A stretch of 64,000 bases of DNA from Taudactylus pleione (Eukaryota > Chordata > Amphibia > Anura > Myobatrachidae). Positions 31,468-42,461 of this stretch are shown here, piece by piece. The DNA lies in the NCBI GenBank assembly GCA_031769625.1, contig JAUIMM010000015.1:26195501-26259500 (forward strand). The letters run 5' to 3'. The notes under the pieces are model-generated. The model saw nothing but the letters and a program-made list of their open reading frames with translations. It was not told the origin of the DNA and did not search any database. Numbering within the stretch: the stretch's first letter is position 1; the number at the start of each line of letters is the position of its first letter. The translations under genes were made by a program, and so were the position numbers.

Positions 31468-31629
31468 GTTAGTACAATAGTCTTACATGTTACTTTTTAA
31501 AGGACAAAATGTAGGATTTAGGCTTAAACATTTCTGTTACTGAGGGTAATTTACTAATGTTTCTTAAAAGTGTAAACTTGGGTTAGAAACAACAGCAAGA
31601 AATCAGCAGTTAGCATTTATTTGTATAGT

Positions 31630-32062
31630 GGGCCTGATTTATCATGGATCACAATTGCAACTGCATACGCAGATCAGTCGATGGAGCGTAATCCGTACGA
31701 GTACACTGCGATCGCTCACACAGATACAAAGCCATCGCAGACACAGGGACGAGACGTCAGTCTTTGGGGGAGTGCCAGTCCGTTTGAACACCGTTGCATG
31801 GGCGTGCATAAATTAGCCACTGTGATGGCATACGTGGCTCACCATGTGTGACGAGGTTAACAATTTCTGAGACAGGTCAGACCTGCTGCAATTCTGCGTG
31901 AGGGTCCGATGTATACGCAGGACTACGAGGCCTTACAGATGTGAGAAAGCGGTACTGGGCTTCTCTGTACTGGCTTTGCGATTGCAGTCATTAGCATATT
32001 TTCGCAGCAGAACTGCGCGTGTAATTGCAGCTGCGATCGCAGATCCGTAATGAATCAGGCCC
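31630..32062. mobile_element. Transposon with GGGCCTGATTTATCA...TGAATCAGGCCC ends
   Basis: 433 bp. gggcctgatttatcatggat and gatccgtaatgaatcaggccc are inverted ends. The interior carries gcaactgcatacgcag and cagctgcgatcgcag. The 3-bp flanks agt/tct do not match. Confidence 0.65.
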
Positions 32063-32184
32063 TCTGTAATTAATGACTGTTTGCAGTCAGTGCCTCCCAG
32101 TTTAAATACAGTCAGGGCAATAGAATTTTGTTCGTTCTTGACACTATAATATCATATCTTGGTCCTGACTAACTAACAAACAGG

Positions 32185-32481
32185 TTTGCGATTGCCTACG
32201 CAGTCTAAGTACTCACTGCATGCGAAGACACTTGCTAATTCTGAGACAGGTCAGACTTGTTGTAATTGTGCGTGAGGGGCTGATGTTACTCGATGTTCCT
32301 GATGTATACGCGGGATTGCAAGGTATTACGGATGTGCGAAAGCGGCAGTGGGCGTCTCTATGCTGACTATGGGCGTCTCTATAATATCTTTGCAATTGCA
32401 ATCATTAGCATATTTTCGCAGCAGACCTGCGTGCGTAATCACAGCTGCGATCGCAATAGTGATCCGTAATGAATCAGGCCC
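32185..32481. mobile_element. Truncated second copy of the 31630 element
   Basis: Shares gagacaggtcagacttgttg, cattagcatattttcgcagc and the end gatccgtaatgaatcaggccc with 31630-32062; the first end is missing. Confidence 0.6.
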
Positions 32482-32563
32482 AGTGTACTTTATTCAATAA
32501 AGGCAATTATCTGTTTGTGTTCAGTGCAGGTTTGCACCTTTCATCAGTGTCAGTAAATAACTA

Positions 32564-32986
32564 GGGGGCGGGATGTATCAAGCATCGCATTATTAATACA
32601 TCTCTCCACTTACTACATGCATAGCAGCATTTATTAACGCTGTATGCATGTACAATTGTGATTTAAACAGCAAAGGACATCTCTACCAATAAGAGCTGCC
32701 CTTTGTGGTGTGAGGACTTCTGGGATTATGACCTGGGAGTTCTGTTGCGCATTTGTGGCCATCGGCCAGCGCATGTGCGAGTCTCGGGGGACCCTGGGAA
32801 GGATCCTGTTGGATTTCTGACAGGGAATGTTGTAAAAAGAATCATATAGGTTTCTATTAGGTAATGCCATCTATCGGGTACAAACTTTCAGCAGCTTGAT
32901 ACATATGAGTGGAAATACAGTCAAACCTTAACACATTTTAAGTTTTCAGAGGCTTGACTGCATTTCAGTGTTAGTACATCCCGCCC
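32564..32986. mobile_element. Transposon with GGGCGGGATGTA...TACATCCCGCCC ends
   Basis: gggggcgggatgtatcaagc and gttagtacatcccgccct are inverted ends about 420 bp apart. The termini resemble those of 43839-44214 (ggggcgggatgcac / gtgcatccagcccc). Lies in intron 4. Confidence 0.65.
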
Positions 32987-33188
32987 TCGGTCTCCTCAGT
33001 TACCTAATATATTTGGCCACCTCTGGCTATGGACATTTAGAAGGAGACTGATCTCCATGCCATCATCTTCTTCAGGCCCTGGCTTTTGCCCAGCTCTACT
33101 AATGCTCAGAGATGTCATCTACCAGATGTACCCAGTTATTGTACTGTATACCAAACTCAGATCCAAACATCTCTTTATTTCACTGCAG

Positions 33189-33327
33189 GGATATTAAGCC
33201 CGAGAACATCATGCTGGACCAGGAAGGCCACATAAAAATCACTGATTTCGGCCTCGCCCAGGATGGCATGATTGGAGGCATAACAACTTCCGGCCAGACT
33301 GGCACCTACAGATACATGGCCCCAGAG
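33189..33327 (+). CDS. Kinase exon 5: catalytic loop, DFG, activation segment, APE
   Basis: 139 bp. The acceptor is tatttcactgcag and the donor CCAGAG|GTGAGA. It encodes DIKPENIML (catalytic Asp, about residue 217, and metal-binding Asn), KITDFGLAQ (DFG Asp, about residue 235), and an activation segment ending [10 protein letters not shown]. Classical PKCs have TFCGTPDYIAPE here; the Thr before GT and the P+1 loop differ, so activation by PDK1-type phosphorylation is uncertain. All residues needed for phosphotransfer are present. Confidence 0.88.
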
Positions 33328-34232
33328 GTGAGATACAGAATATGGGAGCAAGTTACAAAGAGGTTTTGCAAATTTATATTACTGAAAAAATGTTTCTGGT
33401 TTTTAATATAACCAACTGATAAACTAAATAGTAGACATACTCTCGTTTTAGGAAAGATACATCTATACATTGGTATAGATTACACAGTACAATAAACTGC
33501 ATTGTACTTCTGTTACTGTAACTGAGCCACGATACTGTCCTGCTGCAACTGATAGACCCTCACTCCAGCTATACCACGTTACACCGGAGCTGATGCCTTG
33601 AAGTAATGCCCACATCTAATTGCATTTCCCCCCTATGTAGAATACTTATTGTGTTATCTGCAAAGTTACTGGTGTAATAGAAATATGGATGCACTAGAAG
33701 TTATTATTTCTCAGGGATTTTCTAAGATTCAGTTATTGAAGAACTAGTTACAATTTTCTATTTTCATGAACTTGTTTTATGTTAATATGAGAAGGATTTG
33801 TTTAGCCAATGACTGGAAGGCAGCACTAGGTCATCATCACATGTCCCAACATCTAGTAAAGAAAAAGGAACTTATATAAATTGTAATTCACAAGAAACCA
33901 CGTATCTGTGCACTAAGCAATATTCAGGGTATAACTGATGGCACTTCAGTAGCAGCTACAGCAATGTCTGTGCAGAAGATGCTACGTAACTTGCTGGAGA
34001 GGTCATATCTCTAAGTAGACATTGTGCGGATGGTGAAACACTGTCCTGCAGCTGCACTAGGCAGAAACCCATAGTGACTGAGTATAAACCACAGGGGATA
34101 CATTACATGGGATAATACAGACATTAGATTAGGACATGGGTCATAAAAAATGGGAATAAGCCAATGTAGAAGCACACAGAAGATGTATACAGATAGAATA
34201 ATGTATATTATGATCCATCACTTCTTTATCAG
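33328..34232. other. No gene seen; kinase intron 5
   Basis: The only intron above 900 bp in the middle of the gene without an obvious transposon. Confidence 0.5.
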
Positions 34233-34431
34233 GTTCTGCTAGATCTGCCATACGGAGTAGCTGTGGATTGGTGGTCCCTGGGGATCACAATAACTAGGAT
34301 CCAGGATGGTGACAGGACACTCCCCATTTTATGATGGCCCGCACACACAGCTTTTTTTTAAATCTGTGCTGCGTGAGAAGCCAAAGTTTTCATCATGGCT
34401 CCATCCTGAGGCGAAACATTTCCTGAAGAAG
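34233..34431 (+). pseudogene. Kinase exon 6, frameshifted and with mutated donor
   Basis: The acceptor cttctttatcag is good. Reading begins VLLDLPYGVAVDWWSLGITI (helix F, WW-S-LG), but about seven extra bases (near aggatccaggatgg, 34297-34310) shift the frame and TGA follows at 34332. The other frame continues MVTGHSPFYDG...SVLREKPKFSSWLHP as expected for the family. The exon is 199 bp, 192 + 7, which fits one insertion. The expected donor AAG|GTGAGT is AAG|ATGAGT, so splicing to exon 7 should also fail. Confidence 0.75.
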
Positions 34432-35884
34432 ATGAGTTTATAAATGCAGTATTAAAGCCATATAAACCTTACTATGGGGCCCATTTATTATCAGGGTTTA
34501 TACTCAATAATTATTATTTCTTTATGCGGCAATAAGAAATTATGTACCTCTGGCATGTATTAAACTACACATGCAGAGACAGGAGCTCTGATAGGAGCCC
34601 TTTTCTGCAATATATAAAATGAGTGTAATGAATAGGGGTGTGGCCTGACCGACATGGGAGTTGGACGCGTTCTCCCTAGAGCTCCTGACCGACATCACTA
34701 ATAACCCAGCACAGACCCCCACCAAAGTGCTGCCTAAATCCCCCCCCCCGTCTGGCTGCATATACCCCGCGATCACGCACCCACCTTGTGCTCAGCGACG
34801 CGGAATCGGGAGAAGTTTCCTGCTGTCTCTGCGGGTTGCGCCATAAGCACGTGGGAGCCAGGGCCTTGACTTGTGCACCGGGTCCGGCGGTCTGCATTCC
34901 CAGTTGCCCTGCTGCTGCTGTTCTCCCTCCTGGACCCTGGTTGTGCACCGCTCGCTGGCCGCACATCCCCCTCCTTGGCCGCTTGCTGCTTTAGGACATC
35001 TGGTCCTCCGGAGCGCCCCTCCGCTACCTGCAAACCGGAAGTGTCGGGCTGCCGGCGGGGTGATCTCCTGCAATCTCCCATGGGACCATCTCCTGCGTGT
35101 GGCTTTTTCTGGCCTCCGACAGCCCCCTGGAGACACTGAGCTTCCAGCTGCCTCAAGATCTCTCATGCCAGCTGCTTCCTGCATGCACTGTGAAGTGACA
35201 GTGCTGGCTTGGCTTCTGGACTGTTAACCCTGCTCCTGGTGAGTCCTGTGATCCCTGCTAACATACAGTATATGCCTCCTGTATACCTGCTTTCTGGATG
35301 CCCTGCTTATCCTCCAGGTCAACCTAATATATTGTTACATACACCTACCCAGGATTACAAGGTGCTGCTTATTTAACAGGGGGCTCCACCATTCACCATT
35401 ATTCTTTCACTATGCTGACCCTGACTTTCCTAATCTACTATACTGAAACCAGTTTTTTCCTCTGAATGTCAACTCCTGTGCACCGGTGACACCTGGTGGG
35501 GTTCTTTGATACTACGGAATTATTGTTGACTTTTACCATTACTCCTGGTTATTATTTTACGAGCCAGGGATTGAAGTGCAGACATTCCAGTTTCCCACTC
35601 ACAACCCGGGGATGGTTTCTTTAATATGCTGATGTCGGCCTAGCCATATTCTAGGGGGGATGGGCCAACGGCGACCCTGATCACAATATCACGCTTTTAG
35701 AACCATCAGTGTCCTTTTATCCTTCCTTTTTTGCCCTCCCACTGTTTTCTTTTTGCTGCATGTTTCATGGGGAGAGGTAGGAGGAGTTCTCAAATGGAAC
35801 AGAGGAGACCCCAGAAAAGACTCTGCTTGCTCTATACCTACTGCAGATTTGCGACAGTATCTTTGATCCCAGGGCTCTGCTCAG

Positions 35885-36762
35885 ATGGGAGAGTCATCTG
35901 CTCCGGCATCTCCCAGACTTTCCCTGGCGTCTAACTCTCCATCCCGGAATGAAGATTCTTCCATGGGTCCTGACTCAGCTCCGGGGAAGGGTGAGATCTC
36001 ACAGATCCTAGAGATACTGCAGTCCATGCCAACTAAACAAGATTTTGAGCAGTTGGAACGTAGGATTCATGAGACTGTTCGCTCTGAAATTGCTTCGATT
36101 CAAGGAGACGTATCTCAACTCGGCAATCGCCTGGCCTCCTTAGAAGATTTCACCTCCGATTCCGCAGCAGCACATAATGCCCTTCGGGCGTCAGTCCTAA
36201 GACAATCGGTGGCACTTCAACAATTTCAAGATGCCTCGATGACTTGGACAACAGGGGGAGGCGGAATAATCTGCGGATCAGAGGGGTGTCGGAAGATATC
36301 TTACTGCAGGGTCTTGTCGGCTTCCTCACCAAGGTCTTCAATGATATCCTGGGCCGGGACCCCGACTCTCGGATAGAGTTTGATAGAGCACATCGTGCCT
36401 TACGCCCCAGAGGAGCCCCGTCGGACCGCCCGAGAGATGTGATCTGTAGGCTCCATTATTATTCCCAGAAGGAGGATATCTTATGCAAGATCCGTCGCTT
36501 GGATGTCATAAACATCGATGAGCAACAGATTCAGATCTTTCAGGATTTGTCTTGGTCGACACTCCAAAAAAGCAGAGCTTTACATTCTCTTACTGCTGAA
36601 CTGCGGAGACTCGATATTAAATACCGATGGGGATTCCCTTTTAGCCTTCAAGTTTACCATAACGGCAAGTTGTCTACCTTCAAAGATCCATCTGACCTCC
36701 CCTCTTTCTGTTCCACCCTGAGCATTCCTTTGGTGTCCCTTCCAGATTGGAAGAGTCACTTT
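35885..36762 (+). pseudogene. L1 ORF1p, one frameshift
   Basis: RNA-binding chaperone of the L1 particle. The first frame (35885-36240) has a Ser-rich start and a coiled coil (EISQILEILQSMPTKQ, FEQLERRIHETVRSEIASIQ). A one-base loss near 36228 moves the rest to another frame, which continues LDNRGRRNNLRIRGV, the hallmark start of the L1 RRM, then RAHRALRPRG and a C-terminal domain to LPDWKSHF and stop. The RRM identifies the L1 clade. Confidence 0.82.
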
Positions 36763-37504
36763 TGAGTTCTCTCCCGCCAGAACTCTCTCATCCTAACAAT
36801 GACTGGCACCTGGTTGGCCGAAACCCGAAATCTCCTACAAACCACCACGGGTTTTTGCCCTTGGCTCCCGAGGGATGATCTTCCTATATTCTGAACCGTC
36901 TACCATACTCCTATAAGGGGACTCGATGTTCAATGTTCAAGGTTTTTGTTTTTTTTTGGATGATGCCCTGTCTGGAAACTGGCGAGGTAACCCCCCCTTT
37001 TTTGCTCCTCCTCCGATTGCATATCCTTTTAATATATTATCGTATTATTAGTATTATATTACTCATGCATCTTCCAGTTAAATATTACCAATAAGCATTC
37101 CCCAACGGACACTCTTGGTTAGATCTACCTAGAAATGTGTTTCTTTCTTTGTACTACAAGACACCAATTTGATTGTATCTGCAATGTTTTTTCTGCAATG
37201 TATTTCAACAGTTTTGTATGCTCCGGTTTTTATTAGGGTCACTGTTTGTCATTATCCCTGATGACCCCTTTACCGCCTGGTTTCTCTTAGTCTCGGTCAT
37301 GCTCCTCATGCCTGAGCTCCCAAGTGGCGGTAATGTTTACAAGCTATTGTTCTATATGTTCATTATTATGTGTTCTTTGTTCTGTGTTGTCGCTCTTTTT
37401 CTTTCTCTTCCTTTTTTTTTATTTTGACTACCCTAGTGTGTTTCCCTTTCCTGAGAGAGTTGGTGTGCTCCATCATGAACTATGTTCACTGTCACAGACG
37501 GTAG

Positions 37505-40500
37505 ATGATGGCGGTTGATACACGAGCTACAACCATTAAAGTGGTTTCGCTCAATGTAAAAGGTCTAAATTTGCCAGAGAAAAGATCTAGGGTTTTACGT
37601 GACCTGTTCACAGCTAGGGCGGATGTGGCGTTCCTACAGGAAACGCACTTTAGGTCTGCTGATGCCCCTATCCTTAAAGATCGCAACTTCCCAATTTCTT
37701 TTTATAACAACAACACTAGAGGCAAATCCCTAGGAGTTGCCATTCTGTTATCTAAATGCCTACCGTTCCAAGATGTGACTTCAGTTGCTTTGGAGGAGGG
37801 CAGGACACTTTTGGTTAAGTGCACGGTATTTGGCCAGCAATATGCATTTATTAATCTTTATGTCCCCAACCAGAATCAGCCGTCTTTTCTCTCAGCCGTC
37901 CTGGATCGGATTGCCCCGCTGGTCGTAGGTATTCCGGTTCTTGGGGGTGACCTGAATTGGTCTCTCCAACCGGAAGTAGATGTTTCGGGAGCACCTTCTA
38001 GACGCTCATTGCCTTCTCATCGTAAGGTTAGACGCTCCCTCCATGATCACCAGTTGGTTGACACCTGGCGGCTCCAACACCCGGGGGACAGAGACTACAC
38101 TTTTTATTCCAGACCCCATGACGTATATTCCAGACTAGATTATTTTCTACTCCCACAGAGATTTTTACATTTGATTAATTCCACTGACATAGGCCTTATC
38201 ACGTGGTCTGACCACGCCCCCATTTCTCTGACCCTTGATACCTCATGTCCCTATTTAAAGCAATGCGTGTGGCGTCTTAATGAACAAATTCTAACTGATC
38301 CACGATGTAAGTCTCAATTGGATGAGGCAATTAATGATTACTTCTCTCTTAATGAGACACCTGAGGTCTCTGGGGTCACAGTGTGGGAGGCTCACAAATG
38401 TGTATTACGGGGGAAACTTGTCCAACTGGGTTCAATGCTCAAACGAGAAAATACAAGTAGAAAAATTGCCCTGTTCCAACAGCTTAGAGTGTTGGAAACA
38501 ACACATAAGTCCTCCCCTTCCCCTCAAATTCTATCTGATTTGATTGAGACTAGGTCTGCTTTGCTCTTCGACATTAAAAAAGATTATCGACTTTGTAGAA
38601 ACCGGTTCTACCAATGGGGAGATAAGCCGGGCAAGTTGCTTGCCAGAGCTTTGAGGGCCCAGAGAGCCGCTTTGTATATTCAAACAGTCAAGGACTCATC
38701 GGGGACCCAGCATCATCTTACCAGGGATATTGCCGACACATTCCACGCTTATAACACCAAATTATATAACCTACGGGACCCATTGTCCCCAGAATCTTTA
38801 GCCTCCTCTCAGGACTTTGTGGCCCAATACCTTCGAGAATCTGGTCTTCCTAGATTATCAGAAGAAGATAGCGCCTGGTTAGACTCTCCATTCTCCCTTT
38901 TGGAGCTCGAGACAGCCCTTAAAGACACGCCTTCCGGAAAAAGTCCAGGTCCGGATGGCTTTTCTATAATTTATTATAAAATTTTCAAGGATTCCCTTTT
39001 ACCTAAAATGCTCCGAGCCTTCAATGCTATTACAGACAAGTGTGGGTTCTCTGCTCAATCACTTGAGGCTCACATAACCGTTATCCCCAAGATGGGTAAA
39101 GACCCAGCCCAGTGTGCAAGCTACCGCCCCATCTCCCTCCTCAATACCGATGTGAAATTGTTTGCAAAACTTATTGCTAATAGAATCAAGAAGTTGCTCC
39201 CTAACTTAATACACTCGGACCAAGTAGGTTTTGTACCAGGGAGGGAAGCACGGGACAACACCGCTAAAGCTATAGATCTTATCCATCTGGCCTCAGGTGG
39301 TCCTGTTCCTGTGGTGATGCATTCAACAGATGCCGAGAAGGCATTCGATAGAATTAGCTGGATATTTATGGAAGGGGTTTTGCGATACTTGGGTCTGGGT
39401 CCTGCGAGTCTCCAACGAATATTAGAACTATATCGTTTCCCTTCTGCTCGGATTAAGATTAATGGTACCCTTTCGGACCCGATTCAGAGCAGTAATGGCA
39501 CTAGACAGGGATGCCCCCTTTCTCCGATCATTTTTATTTTATGTATAGAGGCTCTCGCGTGTACCATCAGACTTAATCCTAACATCACAGGATTGAAGGT
39601 GGGTGATACGGACTATAAATTAGCTCTGTTTGCAGATGACCTATTGGCGTTCTTATCTAACCCTGTCATCTCGATCCCTAACCTGATGGCCGAGTTTCAT
39701 CACTTTGGTTCCCTCTCCAATTTTAAAATAAACTTTTCTAAATGTATGGCGGTGAATGTGTCGGCACCCTCACACTCTATCGCAGGGCTCAAACACGCTT
39801 TCCCCTTTACATGGCATGCCACTAGTCTCAAGTACCTTGGAGTTACGCTACATACTGATTCTTCTTGTCTATTTGATGTCAATTTTAAACGATTGCTCCT
39901 TACACTCCGCTCGGATCTTAGGGACTGGCGTACCAAGTGGCTCTCATGGTTTGGTAGAATTAGTGTAATAAAAATGAATGTGCTCCCTAGAGTTTTGTTT
40001 TTCCTACAAGCCTTGCCTATAAATATCCCCAAGTCACGGTTCCAAGAGCTACATAATGTCGTCAGAGACTTTGTATGGGGAAACAGCAGACCTAGGTTTC
40101 AACACGCAGTTCTCTTCAGACACAGACATATGGGAGGCCTTCAGCTACCTCATTTTTCAGTATACTATGACGCCATAGTGATGGGTAGGATAATGGAGTG
40201 GTCTAGGACAACTGACGCCAAACAGTGGGTTCACCTTGAGAGTCATTCTCTTCCCATTCCCATTGCGCAATACCCCTGGAGATCCAGGATCCCAGTTATC
40301 TCTCACCCCACTATTGGCCCCACATTAGCCCGATGGAATAGATTACGCAAACTAATATGCGTGTCGTCTACTCTCTCTCTCTTGACTCCCCTCTTCAGTA
40401 ACCCTGATTTCCCTCCGGGTGTTGCCGGCAGTGCATTTGCTATTTGGAATCGTCAAGGAGTGCAGCGAGTTGGCCAGCTGATCGAGGGGAGAGTGGTGCT

Positions 40501-40618
40501 CTCCTTCTCCGCTCTACAGGCTACATGGGGGCTCCCTCCGGCTGAGATCTGGAGATATCTCCAATTGAAGCACTTTCTGCAAGGAACGATGTTCGCACGG
40601 CGGGATCTAGATCTTTGA
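37505..40618 (+). CDS. L1 ORF2p: endonuclease and reverse transcriptase
   Basis: 1037 residues. APE-type endonuclease: SLNVKGLNLPEKR, FLQETHF, LGGDLNW, RLDYFLLP and TWSDHAPISL carry the expected N, E, D, N and DH positions. RT: GKSPGPDGF, VIPKMGKDP, YRPISLLNTD, STDAEKAFDRISW, NGTRQGCPLSP and LALFADDLLAF (FADD at 39629-39640). The frame stops at 40616-40618 because one base is missing before TTTGACTCC; the C-terminus continues at 40615. Otherwise no stop or shift, so a young copy. Confidence 0.92.
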   Translation: MMAVDTRATTIKVVSLNVKGLNLPEKRSRVLRDLFTARADVAFLQETHFRSADAPILKDRNFPISFYNNNTRGKSLGVAILLSKCLPFQDVTSVALEEGRTLLVKCTVFGQQYAFINLYVPNQNQPSFLSAVLDRIAPLVVGIPVLGGDLNWSLQPEVDVSGAPSRRSLPSHRKVRRSLHDHQLVDTWRLQHPGDRDYTFYSRPHDVYSRLDYFLLPQRFLHLINSTDIGLITWSDHAPISLTLDTSCPYLKQCVWRLNEQILTDPRCKSQLDEAINDYFSLNETPEVSGVTVWEAHKCVLRGKLVQLGSMLKRENTSRKIALFQQLRVLETTHKSSPSPQILSDLIETRSALLFDIKKDYRLCRNRFYQWGDKPGKLLARALRAQRAALYIQTVKDSSGTQHHLTRDIADTFHAYNTKLYNLRDPLSPESLASSQDFVAQYLRESGLPRLSEEDSAWLDSPFSLLELETALKDTPSGKSPGPDGFSIIYYKIFKDSLLPKMLRAFNAITDKCGFSAQSLEAHITVIPKMGKDPAQCASYRPISLLNTDVKLFAKLIANRIKKLLPNLIHSDQVGFVPGREARDNTAKAIDLIHLASGGPVPVVMHSTDAEKAFDRISWIFMEGVLRYLGLGPASLQRILELYRFPSARIKINGTLSDPIQSSNGTRQGCPLSPIIFILCIEALACTIRLNPNITGLKVGDTDYKLALFADDLLAFLSNPVISIPNLMAEFHHFGSLSNFKINFSKCMAVNVSAPSHSIAGLKHAFPFTWHATSLKYLGVTLHTDSSCLFDVNFKRLLLTLRSDLRDWRTKWLSWFGRISVIKMNVLPRVLFFLQALPINIPKSRFQELHNVVRDFVWGNSRPRFQHAVLFRHRHMGGLQLPHFSVYYDAIVMGRIMEWSRTTDAKQWVHLESHSLPIPIAQYPWRSRIPVISHPTIGPTLARWNRLRKLICVSSTLSLLTPLFSNPDFPPGVAGSAFAIWNRQGVQRVGQLIEGRVVLSFSALQATWGLPPAEIWRYLQLKHFLQGTMFARRDLDL

Positions 40619-41187
40619 CTCCCTTTGAGGATTTGTGCCTGACGCCTTCGCGCCCGGCGCATTTTCTCTCCCAGGGTTACGCACTTTTGATTGAACATTT
40701 GTTCCCTACTCTTCCCAAATACGCTAAGGATTGGGAGCAAGACCTACACCTTGATTTGGAGGAGAGTGATTGGAGCAAAGTTTTTCAAGCTACGTTTGCT
40801 AGCTCAGTTAGCTATTCTGTGATTGAGACACAATTTAAGGTATTGTCCCGGTGGTACCGATGCCCTCTCACGTTAGTAAAAATGTTTCCGGGGCTATCGG
40901 ATAAATGTTGGAGGTGTGATATGGAGACAGGCTCCCCACTACACATCTGGTGGGACTGCAGTCTATTACGTCCCTTTTGGAATCAGGTGATTTCTATTAC
41001 TAAGACTATAATGGGTGCAGATACCCCCTCTGATTTCTCCTTCTGGCATCTCAATTTATTCCCTGGCCCTATTTCAATCTATAAAAAGTCACTGTTAAAG
41101 TTTCTTAATAGTGCTGCCAAAGCTGTGATCCCGGTGCGTTGGCGTTCAACTTCTCCTCCCACGCTTAAGGAGTGGTTACCCGTATAG
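40615..41187 (+). pseudogene. L1 ORF2p C-terminal part after frameshift
   Basis: Continues ORF2 in the next frame: TPFEDLCL, SRWYRCPLTLVKMFP, then CWRCDMETGSPLHIWWDC, the cysteine/histidine cluster (C-C-H-C) near the end of L1 ORF2p that is needed for retrotransposition. 190 residues to a TAG at 41185. Confidence 0.85.
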
Positions 41188-41760
41188 ACCTGTATATGTC
41201 CATGGAAGATCTCCGAATGGGCCTGGAAAGATATCAGGAGTTTATTTCTACCTGGCACCCATGGTTGGAATTTAAGTCTTCTAGTACATATTTAAGTATT
41301 GCGGATTGAGCTCTGATTATTTACCTATTTTTTTTTCTCTCTCTTTTCTTCCTCTCTGTAAAGGGGCTGTTCCTTCAGGAGCACAATATATTTCTAATTG
41401 AGAGCCACCAGCTCTCCCACCCCCCCCCCCCAACCACCCTCCTCTTTCTCACTTTCTCTCTTCCCCTCTTTTCTGTGTTAGATCAATATTCATTTATGTA
41501 TTCATTTATTCATCTATTTCATCTATTTTTTGTATTTTTATTTAATTGTGTTTTCTTTTTTTTTTCTTGATTATTGCTGTTAAGGTGGGGCTTTATTTCT
41601 ATATCTAGCACTTGTTATGTGTGATGTATATTTCAAACTATGATACCGAATGTATGTGGTTCTTCTCACAAATTGTTTCTTGTTTGGAAGCATAAATAAC
41701 AACAAAAAATCTACCAATAAACATATATTGAAAAAAAAAATATATATATATAAAATGAAT

Positions 41761-41847
41761 GTGATTACTAATGCGATCACTTTACTTTCAGTTTCCATGG
41801 TGGCTGGCCATGGAAACTGAAAGTAAAGTGATTGCATTAGTAATCAC
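41761..41847. repeat. Foldback, 40-bp arms, 7-bp loop
   Basis: gtgattactaatgcgatcac...tttccatgg (41761-41800), loop tggctgg, then its complement to 41847 with one mismatch. It starts 10 bp after the L1 tail. Confidence 0.85.
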
Positions 41848-42461
41848 ACTCTGTGTAGAGCAGTCTGCAGCAGGCTGTAACAGGCTACAGTGGCTAGTGT
41901 CATCTGAGGATGGAGTTAGCTACTGGGGCCGAGCTCCATGCATGGTAAATTTGGTAGTGAAGTACAGAAGCAAGTCCAGAGCTTGGTCCCAGTAGCCAGC
42001 TTGGTAGAAATCACTACGAGTAATTGGCCTTCAAAGTTTCTCAAAGATCTACTAGTAATGGGACAGCATATCACAGTGTGGCCCCCTATACACATAGAGT
42101 AAGACTGCAGTGTCACTTGCTCAACTTGGAAGTTCTTGAACTTTACAATTTCCATTCATACCGACAAAGCAGTGTAACAAAGAAAGAGTTTGTTATTTAT
42201 AGGTAAATGAGCTTTTCTGTTGTTTGGGGTATTTTAATTTAAAATCATCTCCTATGATACATTAAATGAGATTTACCCATTGTTACATAAATTATCTTTA
42301 TAATTGTTTTTATATATTGCAATTGTTCAAAAACCGCTAAGAGGAGCAGAGCGGGGACCTCTATAGCAGACAGTCAGGCATTGCCAGGGCTCCTCTATGT
42401 TAGGTGCCATGTCCCTCACAGTTCCGTCCCTGCTGCAGTCTGACAGTTTGTCTGATTGTTA
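41848..42461. other. No gene seen; intron 6 sequence
   Basis: Non-coding DNA between the L1-associated foldback and the Harbinger-like element. Confidence 0.4.

Larger units (their letters stand above)
34620..41751 (+). mobile_element. Nearly full-length L1-clade LINE
   Basis: A GC-rich 5' UTR (about 34635-35884), ORF1, ORF2 and 3' UTR end in an A-rich tail at 41720-41751 (ataaacatatattgaaaaaa). Similar sequence flanks both sides (aaaatgagtgtaat before, aaaatgaatgtgat after), a plausible target duplication with two mismatches. Only two frameshifts disable it. It makes up about two thirds of kinase intron 6, in the sense orientation, just after the broken exon 6 donor. Confidence 0.9.

Noticed and set aside
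34788..35227. Several GC-rich open frames on both strands (about 120-130 residues)
   Set aside because: They lie in the GC-rich 5' UTR of the L1 and have no conserved domain or consistent frame.
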